DNA of 5,572 nucleotides from Chloroflexota bacterium (lineage in GTDB: Bacteria; Chloroflexota; Anaerolineae; Anaerolineales; Anaerolineaceae). Where the stretch lies: contig JAKOSR010000144.1 in assembly GCA_029777225.1 (NCBI GenBank), forward strand, positions 1 through 5,572, given 5' to 3'. The notes under the pieces are model-generated. The model worked only from the letters and a program-made list of their open reading frames with translations, had not been told where the DNA came from and searched no databases. The translations under genes and the position numbers were made by a program. Below, piece by piece: positions 1 to 4,924 of this stretch (positions are counted from its first letter, which is position 1; each line of letters starts with the position of its first letter).

Positions 1-462
1 CCGGACTTCCCTCCCGCGGCAAATGACAATCTCGTTGATGACGTCCCAGCTGCCAACCAGCTGGCTGGCCTTGTCAAACAGGCTGGCCTGCAGCATCATG
101 CGGTTCTCAAGGCGATAGTCGGCCTTGAGCAGGCGCGTGATACTCGGTTCCAGGTTGTGTTCACTCAACTCCACCAGGAATCCCAGGCGCCCGGCCTGCA
201 CTCCCAGCTGGGGGATACCCAGCGGCGCGCAGAGGTGGCCAGCCCGCAACAGCGTGCCGTCACCCCCGATGACCAGCAGCAAATCCCGGTCAGTTAGGTC
301 CGGGAGCTTGGAGGGATGCTCAAAGTCATACGGAAAGGTGTCATTTTGGACCTTGTTTTGGTCCAAGAACGCCGCGATTTGCGCGCACAGCTGCTTTGCC
401 CTCGGCAGCGCGATATTTGGCATGAGCAGCACGTTGGTTGGGGAGAAAGGCTTGTCTGGCAT
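1..462 (-). CDS. nadK: NAD kinase (ATP-NAD kinase), N-terminal part, cut by the left window edge
   Basis: This cytoplasmic enzyme phosphorylates NAD+ to NADP+ with ATP (or polyphosphate) and so sets the NADP(H) pool. The visible 154 residues hold the hallmarks of the family in the right order. A Rossmann-like start (VLLMPNIALPRAKQL, about residues 11-25) is followed by LLLVIGGDGTLL (61-72) with the GGDGT nucleotide-binding motif at 66-70. Then comes the glycine-rich GVQAGRLGFL (87-96) and INE at 142-144, the conserved Asn-Glu of the NAD site. GGDGT also occurs in lipid kinases, but the following G-x-x-x-G-x-LGFL block and the NE motif point to NAD kinase. The start is firm: an in-frame TAA lies only two codons upstream (469-471). 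No Shine-Dalgarno sequence precedes the ATG; instead a TATAAT lies 8 bases before it. One oddity is Gln89, where most relatives have Asn. The C-terminal beta-sandwich part lies outside the window. Confidence 0.93.
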   Translation of the reverse strand, partial: MPDKPFSPTNVLLMPNIALPRAKQLCAQIAAFLDQNKVQNDTFPYDFEHPSKLPDLTDRDLLLVIGGDGTLLRAGHLCAPLGIPQLGVQAGRLGFLVELSEHNLEPSITRLLKADYRLENRMMLQASLFDKASQLVGSWDVINEIVICRGREVR

Positions 463-470
463 ATGGGATT

Positions 471-476
471 ATTATA
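471..476 (-). promoter_or_regulatory. -10 element (TATAAT) of the NAD kinase gene, leaderless type
   Basis: Read on the minus strand, a perfect TATAAT lies 8 bases before the ATG at 462. Transcription from it would begin at or within a base or two of the start codon, leaving no room for a ribosome binding site, and none is seen. No TTGACA-like box lies at the usual distance; the -35 position (about 494-499) is occupied by GGGCCC inside a palindrome. The call is an inference from position and sequence. Confidence 0.55.
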
Positions 477-491
477 GCGTGGAAATAAGGG

Positions 492-510
492 CTGGGCCCA
501 GGCGTACGCC
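492..510. promoter_or_regulatory. Two abutting perfect 10-bp palindromes, candidate operator
   Basis: CTGGGCCCAG (492-501) and GGCGTACGCC (501-510) are each perfectly self-complementary and share one base. They sit between the two divergent starts, over the place where the -35 box of the NAD kinase promoter would be and about 43 bases upstream of the -35 box of the transporter promoter. They could bind a dimeric regulator, or fold as small hairpins if transcribed. No regulator is identified in the window, so the role is a guess; GC-rich sequence produces some such palindromes by chance. Confidence 0.35.
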
Positions 511-552
511 CAAGATGCCAGCAAGCCGGTTCTGGTTTTCCCGGTAAAGCGT

Positions 553-581
553 TTGACACGCCCCTCAATTATTCGTATACT
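553..581 (+). promoter_or_regulatory. Sigma70-type promoter of the ABC importer operon
   Basis: TTGACA at 553-558 and TATACT at 576-581 are separated by exactly 17 bases: a perfect -35 box and a -10 box with one mismatch at optimal spacing. Transcription would start near 588, giving a leader of only about 29 bases before the ATG at 617. That is too short for an FMN or TPP riboswitch, and no such element is recognisable in 463-616. Expression is therefore likely constitutive or controlled by a DNA-binding protein rather than by a riboswitch. Confidence 0.8.
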
Positions 582-616
582 CATCCCACACTCCCGTTTC
601 TCCGGGTGGTTTGACT

Positions 617-1423
617 ATGAGCAATTCCTCCCAGACAATTATCGCAAGGCTCGCGCGCCGAAACGCCGCGCAGGCGCTTTTGTTTGGGGCCTCCTTTGTC
701 ATTGCGCTTATCCTGTGGCAAATTGGCTACATGGCGCTCAACCTGCCCTCCTTCATCCTGCCCAGCCCGGCCGAAGTGTGGCTTAAGTTCCTCAGCGTGC
801 TGCGGAACGGCGTTTTGTGGCGCAATCTCTCGCAAACCCTGTTGGAAGTCTTGCTTGGGTTGGTGTTTGGCAGTTTTACTGCCGCGCTGCTGGGTTACGT
901 GCTCTCCAAATCCCCCGCGCTGGAACGCTTGTTTTCCCCCCTGCTGGTGGCCAGCCAGTCCGTCCCCATGGTTGCCATCGCGCCCTTGCTGGTGATTTGG
1001 TTTGGACCGGGGCTGTTTTCAAAAGTGTTGATTTGCGCCCTGGTTGTGTTCTTTCCGGTGCTGGTGAACACCCTGGTCGCGTTGAGGGAAGTCTCGCCCA
1101 ACCTGCGCGAATTGATGGCCTCGCTGGAGGCCACCCCAGCCCAGACCCTGCGCACCCTGGAGCTGCCCGCATCCCTGCCGGTCTTCATGGGTGGCCTGCG
1201 CGTGGGTGCCACGCTTTCTGTCATTGGCGCCATCGTGGGCGAGTTGGTCGGCTCAGACCGGGGCTTGGGCTTTCTCATTAACGTTGGCCGCGGGCAGTAC
1301 GATTCCGCGCTGGTTTTCGTGGCAGTGATAACGCTCATCCTGCTGGCATCCCTGCTTTACGGGTCGATTTTGTTGTTGGAAAAAAGGGTGCTGGCGTGGC
1401 AGACATGGCGCCAGGCGCCCTGA
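617..1423 (+). CDS. ABC importer permease, SsuC/TauC/ThiX/RibX type
   Basis: This is the membrane channel of a binding-protein-dependent importer; it would act as a homodimer in the cytoplasmic membrane. The 268-residue protein is of normal length for the family. It has about six hydrophobic segments, near residues 20-39, 76-97, 106-128, 135-155, 196-213 and 231-253. The cytoplasmic EAA loop that docks onto the ATPase is visible at about 167-188 (ASLEATPAQTLRTLELPASL), ending in the conserved LP-x-x-LP; the usual Gly of the motif is replaced by Glu171. The ATG at 617 is preferred over the in-frame TTG at 611 because GGGTGG (604-609) lies 7 bases before it. It is the first gene of the operon, and the binding-protein gene starts 13 bases after its stop. 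The family is certain; the substrate is not shown by this subunit. Confidence 0.92.
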   Translation: MSNSSQTIIARLARRNAAQALLFGASFVIALILWQIGYMALNLPSFILPSPAEVWLKFLSVLRNGVLWRNLSQTLLEVLLGLVFGSFTAALLGYVLSKSPALERLFSPLLVASQSVPMVAIAPLLVIWFGPGLFSKVLICALVVFFPVLVNTLVALREVSPNLRELMASLEATPAQTLRTLELPASLPVFMGGLRVGATLSVIGAIVGELVGSDRGLGFLINVGRGQYDSALVFVAVITLILLASLLYGSILLLEKRVLAWQTWRQAP

Positions 1424-1425
1424 TT

Positions 1426-1431
1426 GAGGTG
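1426..1431 (+). promoter_or_regulatory. Ribosome binding site of the substrate-binding protein gene
   Basis: GAGGTG lies 5 bases before the ATG at 1437 and 2 bases after the permease stop codon (1421-1423). It fixes the start of the lipoprotein and fits translation from the same transcript as the permease. Confidence 0.75.
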
Positions 1432-1436
1432 AATAT

Positions 1437-2405
1437 ATGAAACGTTTGGTTATCATCCTGGTACTTATCCTGGCCTTGCTGACCGGCTGCCAGGCCAAGC
1501 CGGCCCCTTCCGAAGGGCTGGCGCCCGTAACCCTCAACCTGACCTACATCCCCAACATCCAATTCGCTCCATTTTACGTTGCCATTGAAAAAGGCTACTT
1601 CGCCGATGCCGGGTTATCCGTCAAGCTGAACTACGGCAACGAAGCCGACTTCCTGGCACTGGTGGGTTCCAACCACGAGCAGTTCATGATTGCGTCGGGA
1701 GAACAGGTGTTGTTGGGCCGGGCCCAGGGGCTCCCCGTGGTGGCCATCCTGGAGTGGTACCACGATTACCCGGTCGGGGTGGCCGCGCTTGCCACAACCG
1801 GCATCCAGCAACCGGAAGACCTCCGAGGCAAGGTGATTGGCATCCCCGGGCTCTATGGGGCCAGTTACATCGGCTTTGAGGCCCTGGTGGGCGAGGCCGG
1901 CCTGACCGACCAGGATTACACTCTGCGCTCCATCGGCTACACCCAGGCGGAAGCGCTGGTCACCAAACAGGTGGACGCGGTTGTGATTTACCTGGCCAAC
2001 GAACCCGTCCAACTGGCGGCGCAAGGGTACGACCTGGCTGTTTTACGGGTGGAAGATTACGTTCCCCTGGTTGGGAACACGCTCGTCACCAATGAACAGA
2101 CCATCACAGGCAACCCCGAACTTGCCAGCTCGGTGACCAAGGCCATCCAGCGCGCTATCGAGCAGGTCATCAAAAATCCGGATGAGGCCTTTGAAATCAG
2201 TAAAAAATACGTCGAGAATCTGACCGACGCAGATGCCGCCATCCAAAAGCAAGTGTTGGCCGAATCCATCAAGCTCTGGCTGGGAACCGGAAACGGGGAG
2301 GAAAGCCAGCCCTGGGAGAATATGCAGGCGGTGCTGCTCAAATTGGGCCTGATGAAGCAGCCGGTTGAGCTGCAGGAAGCGTATGATGACCAGTTTAGCC
2401 GCTGA
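1437..2405 (+). CDS. ABC importer substrate-binding lipoprotein, NMT1/ThiY/RibY-like
   Basis: This is the extracytoplasmic receptor that captures the solute and delivers it to the permease. The 322-residue protein begins with a lipoprotein signal peptide: MKR, a hydrophobic stretch (residues 4-15) and the lipobox LLTGC with the lipidated Cys at 18. The mature part opens with LTYIPNIQFAPFYVAIEKGY (35-54), the typical first strand and helix of NMT1/SsuA-like type II binding proteins. GIPGLYGASYIGFEAL (135-150) is the ligand-loop region, and QVDAVVIYLANEPVQL (178-193) is the hinge-side segment. From family knowledge, ligands include thiamine precursor (HMP), riboflavin, taurine and alkanesulfonates. 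The 'PNIQFAPFYVA' opening resembles RibY-like proteins of Chloroflexota more than classical ThiY (which tends to have PNTNH), but this comes from memory and not from a search. The gene has a good ribosome binding site and overlaps the following ATPase gene by 23 bases. Confidence 0.9.
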   Translation: MKRLVIILVLILALLTGCQAKPAPSEGLAPVTLNLTYIPNIQFAPFYVAIEKGYFADAGLSVKLNYGNEADFLALVGSNHEQFMIASGEQVLLGRAQGLPVVAILEWYHDYPVGVAALATTGIQQPEDLRGKVIGIPGLYGASYIGFEALVGEAGLTDQDYTLRSIGYTQAEALVTKQVDAVVIYLANEPVQLAAQGYDLAVLRVEDYVPLVGNTLVTNEQTITGNPELASSVTKAIQRAIEQVIKNPDEAFEISKKYVENLTDADAAIQKQVLAESIKLWLGTGNGEESQPWENMQAVLLKLGLMKQPVELQEAYDDQFSR

Positions 2406-3162
2406 CCCCGCTCTGCAGGTGAGTTCACTTTCGGTCTCCTTTCTTGAAGAAGATGGCAGCCTGGAAGTGCTCGACAACCTGACCTTTTCCATCGAACGGA
2501 ACGCGTTTGTGTGCCTGGTGGGCCCCTCAGGCGGCGGGAAAAGCACGCTTTTACGGACCCTGGCCGGCCTGATTAAGCCCGCCGGGGGGAAAATCCTGTT
2601 CCCACTGCACCATGGCACCACCCCGCAGACCGGCCTGGTCTTTCAACAGCCAAACCTGATGCCCTGGCGCAGACTGACCGAAAACATTGCCCTGCCGTTG
2701 GAGCTCGCCGGCTACCCCAGGGAGGAAATCGCGCGGCGAACCGCGGATATGATTCGGCTGGTGGGTTTACAGGGCTTTGAGCGCAGTTACCCGCACGAAC
2801 TCTCGGGCGGCATGGCCCAACGCGTGGCCATCGCCCGCTCCCTGGTCCAGGACCCGGATATTTTGCTGCTGGATGAGCCCTTTGGGCAGCTGGACGAAAT
2901 GAACCGCGAACGCATGGGCGACGAGTTATTGCGCATCTGGGGGCAAAAACGCAAGACCGTGCTCATGGTTACGCACTCCATCCCTGAGGCAGTCTACCTC
3001 GCTGACCGGGTGTTGGTGTTGACCCAACGCCCCGCCCGGATTGGCCTGGACGTGGAAGTTCCCCTCCCCAGGCCGCGCCAGCCTGAACTGCGCTACACCA
3101 TGGAGTTCCTGCAAATTGCCAGGCGTCTGCACGAGCATTTGGCCCAAAGCCAACCCGAATAA
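2383..3162 (+). CDS. ABC importer ATP-binding protein, SsuB/TauB/ThiZ type
   Basis: This is the cytoplasmic ATPase that powers the importer. All catalytic elements are intact in the 259 residues: Walker A GPSGGGKST (47-55), Q-loop VFQQPNLMPWR (86-96), signature LSGGMAQR (140-147), Walker B ILLLDEP with catalytic Glu165, D-loop QLD (169-171) and switch His198 in VTHSIPEA. The Q-loop 'PNLMPWR' is typical of the nitrate/sulfonate/taurine/thiamine-precursor group. The start is ATG 2383 or the adjacent ATG 2386; AGGA at 2374-2377 serves either. This start lies inside the end of the binding-protein gene (stop 2403-2405), so translation is probably coupled. A GTG at 2419 would avoid the overlap but would shorten the N-terminus. 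With this gene the operon encodes a complete importer that needs no orphan ATPase. Confidence 0.92.
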   Translation: MMTSLAADPALQVSSLSVSFLEEDGSLEVLDNLTFSIERNAFVCLVGPSGGGKSTLLRTLAGLIKPAGGKILFPLHHGTTPQTGLVFQQPNLMPWRRLTENIALPLELAGYPREEIARRTADMIRLVGLQGFERSYPHELSGGMAQRVAIARSLVQDPDILLLDEPFGQLDEMNRERMGDELLRIWGQKRKTVLMVTHSIPEAVYLADRVLVLTQRPARIGLDVEVPLPRPRQPELRYTMEFLQIARRLHEHLAQSQPE

Positions 3163-3191
3163 ACACCCCCTTCCTTGTTCAACTCGGAATC

Positions 3192-3219
3192 AAAGGACCG
3201 CGCCAAGCGCGGTCCTTTT
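3192..3219 (+). terminator. Intrinsic terminator of the ABC importer operon
   Basis: A perfect 12-bp stem (AAAGGACCGCGC at 3192-3203 with GCGCGGTCCTTT at 3207-3218) encloses a three-base CAA loop and runs into TTTT, then CGTTT. It begins 29 bases after the ATPase stop codon. On the minus strand the same hairpin is followed by only a short T run, so it may also stop transcripts of the convergent gene ending at 3393, for which no other terminator was seen. Confidence 0.88.
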
Positions 3220-3222
3220 CGT

Positions 3223-3392
3223 TTGCATACACTCAGTTACAGCTGGTTCAATTCGCGCTGCCTTCCAGCCAAAGAGACCAACAAGCCACAATACGCCTTA
3301 AGGCAGCCCTCACCTGGGGAAACAACGCCCCCGGCCGGCAAGCCATGGCCAGGGGTACACTCACCCCGGGCTAAGAAAGAACATCCGCGCGC
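3223..3392. other. Convergent intergenic stretch with no recognisable gene
   Basis: This spacer lies between the importer terminator and the stop codon of the minus-strand gene. I see no gene with a ribosome binding site, no tRNA and no mobile-element ends. A weak 5-bp stem (GGGGT 3352-3356 with ACCCC 3363-3367) lacks a T run and is not called a terminator. Confidence 0.5.
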
Positions 3393-4220
3393 TTACGGTT
3401 GGCCACACTCCATGGTTTCGTGCGTGCCACCATCAAAGGCCACACTCGCGCCTACCTGGGACTTGAAGAAGAGACCGATATCCCCAAGGCCCAAGCCCAG
3501 CGCGTTCTCCACCACTTGCAGCCCGTCCTGGTACAGGGTGACCTGCGGCAGTGCATTGCCATTCACCATGCTGTTCAGGATGCCCTTGCTCCAGCAAAGG
3601 GTCGCGCTGGTGACACCGCCAGAGCTGGCAATATCAGCCACCTGCGGTTGCAGGTAAACGCCGGTGTCAAAGCCTTCCACAGACAGCTTGCCTTCCTTGT
3701 TGACATCAACCATCAACAGGGTGGAGAGGTCCAACACGATTGGCTTGCTAATTTCAGGGCTGTTGCGCACGTTGAGCACAATATCCGCCTTGCTAAGCCA
3801 GGTTTCCAACCGCTCCTTGGAAAGGTCGGAAATCTTTACGCCATAACTATCCAGCAGACCATAAATCAAGTCCCGCGACTCAGCATCCCAGTTGATGGTC
3901 GCGAGGTCCTTGTCATCCGCCTTCAGGTTCACCGCGGCATTGCCCAGTTCCAGGCGCAAGCTCTCAAAACGCTCAAGAATGACCCAAATGACGTCCTGGA
4001 GCTCAGGGATGCCCATCTGCTGCAATTGATCCTTGGAAAAACCGCTCAGGCTGTAGTTTTTCGTTTCGGGATCATAAGTCACATCCAGGAAGACATAATT
4101 CTCTGGCTCCCCTTCCGCGGAAGGCAGGGCGTTGACGATATGGGATTCATGTGTGATGGCGAGTCCCGAGAGAAGGACGATGGTCAAGACAAGGGTAAGG
4201 ATTTTTTGTAATCTGTTCAT
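3393..4220 (-). CDS. Exported protein of unknown function with probable internal duplication
   Basis: I do not recognise this 275-residue protein. Residues 1-23 look like a Sec signal or anchor (MNRLQK, then a hydrophobic run to LAIT); there is no lipobox Cys. The rest is mixed alpha/beta with alternating hydrophobic strands. Two parts resemble each other. One is VFLDVTYDPETKNYSLSGFS (43-62) followed later by DLATINWDAESRDLIYGLL (105-123). The other is LLMVDVNKEGKLSVEGFD (168-185) followed by ALPQVTLYQDGLQVVENAL (223-241). Only two Cys are present (209, 272), which could form a disulfide outside the cell. The start is supported by AGGAG (minus strand, 4231-4227) 6 bases before the ATG. The gene follows the small membrane-protein gene by 51 bases on the same strand with no terminator seen between them, so they probably share a transcript. 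A long open frame on the opposite strand (3399-4211) is judged a shadow. Confidence 0.8.
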   Translation of the reverse strand: MNRLQKILTLVLTIVLLSGLAITHESHIVNALPSAEGEPENYVFLDVTYDPETKNYSLSGFSKDQLQQMGIPELQDVIWVILERFESLRLELGNAAVNLKADDKDLATINWDAESRDLIYGLLDSYGVKISDLSKERLETWLSKADIVLNVRNSPEISKPIVLDLSTLLMVDVNKEGKLSVEGFDTGVYLQPQVADIASSGGVTSATLCWSKGILNSMVNGNALPQVTLYQDGLQVVENALGLGLGDIGLFFKSQVGASVAFDGGTHETMECGQP

Positions 4221-4226
4221 GATTGA

Positions 4227-4231
4227 CTCCT
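4227..4231 (-). promoter_or_regulatory. Ribosome binding site of the exported-protein gene
   Basis: AGGAG on the minus strand lies 6 bases before the ATG at 4220. It supports both the strand choice and the start of this unrecognised gene. Confidence 0.7.
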
Positions 4232-4271
4232 AATATACTCCTGGCTCTATTTTGGTTCCGCGCGAAATGTA

Positions 4272-4700
4272 TCAGTTCGCGTTGATTTCAACGGTAAGTC
4301 GTACACGGACAACATGGTAGAAAAAGGTCGCGATAATTCCCGGCACCGCCTTGGTCAACGGAACAACCTTGTAGATTTTGGCAAGCGTGTTTTGGGTGTC
4401 CTCTGGCAGGAGGTACTCGGACGCGAGAAGGACGGTATTATTGAATGAGCGGGGTGTATAACGCAGATTGATCAGGTCCACGGTGCCATCCCTCGCTTTG
4501 AGTTCCCCGCGCGTGTTCAGGATGACCGTAACCTTTTCTGATTTTGTCGAGCGGACCAGGTCGTACAATGGGCTGCCCTGTGGGACTGTGTAGTGATAGG
4601 TTGGGAGACTGATGGCTGGACGTCCCATCAGGAAATAGACGCCATAAATAAGCACGATCACGCCAACAATGATCAGGAATACCTTAATGACTCTTCGCAC
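4272..4700 (-). CDS. Small single-pass membrane protein of unknown function
   Basis: This 142-residue protein is not recognised. Residues 5-25 (IKVFLIIVGVIVLIYGVYFL) form one strong membrane segment after a basic MRR start, so the remaining ~115 residues probably face the outside. This outer part is rich in beta-strand-like segments (SEKVTVILNTRGEL, 54-67; VRVRLTVEIN, 131-140), with a second hydrophobic patch at about 118-131. No Cys and no known motif are seen. Translation starts at GTG 4700, supported by AAAGGAG (minus strand, 4714-4708) at 7 bases; no ATG with a comparable site fits. The gene precedes the exported-protein gene by 51 bases in the same direction, suggesting a two-gene operon whose products both act at or outside the membrane. 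Partnership is inferred from context only. Confidence 0.72.
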   Translation of the reverse strand: MRRVIKVFLIIVGVIVLIYGVYFLMGRPAISLPTYHYTVPQGSPLYDLVRSTKSEKVTVILNTRGELKARDGTVDLINLRYTPRSFNNTVLLASEYLLPEDTQNTLAKIYKVVPLTKAVPGIIATFFYHVVRVRLTVEINAN

Positions 4701-4707
4701 AGGGCTG

Positions 4708-4714
4708 CTCCTTT
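4708..4714 (-). promoter_or_regulatory. Ribosome binding site that decides a GTG start
   Basis: AAAGGAG on the minus strand stands 7 bases before the GTG at 4700. It is the main reason for accepting a GTG as the start of the small membrane protein. Confidence 0.7.
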
Positions 4715-4809
4715 CAAAACCAACGTACCCGACGAGCCTAAACCGAAAGACGGCTGTATTGCGAACAGGGTCAAATCAAGGCTGGGATGAAAGAGTTATA
4801 TCCCAACCT

Positions 4810-4838
4810 ATAATAATAATAGCATGAATCCTTCCCAA
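4810..4838 (-). promoter_or_regulatory. Possible promoter of the two-gene minus-strand unit
   Basis: On the minus strand TTGGGA (4838-4833, four of six to TTGACA) and TATTAT (4815-4810, five of six to TATAAT) are 17 bases apart. Transcription would start near 4803, giving a leader of about 100 bases before the GTG. The region is AT-rich and offers several overlapping TATAAT-like frames (including TATAAT at 4809-4814 on the plus strand), so the match could be fortuitous. Confidence 0.35.
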
Positions 4839-4849
4839 CACAAAACCGA

Positions 4850-4871
4850 GCGTGTATAACCCCGCGTGTAT
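4850..4871 (+). repeat. Short direct repeat GCGTGTAT, two copies
   Basis: GCGTGTAT occurs at 4850-4857 and again at 4864-4871, 14 bases apart start to start, in the divergent region just upstream of the MNIO gene. It may be a protein-binding pair, but two 8-base copies are weak evidence. Confidence 0.35.
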
Positions 4872-4872
4872 C

Positions 4873-4889
4873 GCCTTTGTTCCAAAGGC
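4873..4889. promoter_or_regulatory. 17-bp inverted repeat, candidate operator before the MNIO gene
   Basis: GCCTTTG (4873-4879) and CAAAGGC (4883-4889) are perfect inverted arms around TTC. The element ends just before the -35 position of the TATAAT at 4913-4918, where a bound repressor or activator would meet RNA polymerase. It has no T run and lies upstream of, not after, any gene, so a terminator is unlikely. The function is inferred from position. Confidence 0.4.
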
Positions 4890-4912
4890 ATTCCGTGGAC
4901 CCTGGAATCTTA

Positions 4913-4918
4913 TATAAT
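4913..4918 (+). promoter_or_regulatory. -10 element (TATAAT) of the MNIO gene, leaderless type
   Basis: A perfect TATAAT ends 6 bases before the ATG at 4925, so the transcript would begin essentially at the start codon. No Shine-Dalgarno sequence is present (the six bases between are TATTCC). The nearest -35-like sequence, TTCCGT at 4891-4896, is poor. The arrangement matches that of the NAD kinase gene at the other end of the window. Confidence 0.55.
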
Positions 4919-4924
4919 TATTCC

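Noticed and set aside
125..547. A 140-residue plus-strand open frame opposite the NAD kinase
   Set aside because: The minus strand encodes an unmistakable NAD kinase with GGDGT and LGFL motifs; the plus-strand product is Ser/Arg/Pro-rich shadow sequence.
463..616. FMN or TPP riboswitch before the importer operon
   Set aside because: I see neither set of conserved core sequences, and the predicted transcript leader is too short to hold one.
3352..3367. GGGGT/ACCCC stem as a terminator for the minus-strand genes
   Set aside because: The stem is 5 bp with a 6-base loop and no T run on the minus strand. The strong hairpin at 3192-3219 is a better candidate.
3175..3657. A 160-residue plus-strand open frame after the importer operon
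   Set aside because: It runs through the terminator hairpin and into the antisense of the exported-protein gene. It is Pro- and Ser-rich without recognisable structure and lacks a ribosome binding site.
3672..3714. EF-hand or dockerin-like calcium loop in the exported protein (DVNKEGKLSVEGF)
   Set aside because: The loop has D, N and G at plausible places but lacks the acidic residue at position 12 and the flanking helices. The same segment is better explained as the second copy of an internal repeat.
3399..4211. A 270-residue open frame on the plus strand opposite almost the whole exported-protein gene
   Set aside because: The minus-strand frame has a signal peptide, a good ribosome binding site and sensible composition. 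The plus-strand frame starts ATGGCCACTC-like without a ribosome site or signal, and its His- and Gln-rich composition is typical of antisense shadow translation.
4593..4790. A 65-residue plus-strand open frame overlapping the start of the small membrane-protein gene
   Set aside because: It has no ribosome binding site, lies antisense to the membrane-segment coding part, and ends in the regulatory region; its composition is shadow-like.
4824..4859. A tiny ORF (MNPSQHKTERV) before the MNIO gene, considered as a possible precursor peptide
   Set aside because: It is only 11 residues with no Cys, no ribosome binding site and no leader-core pattern, so it does not look like an MNIO substrate.
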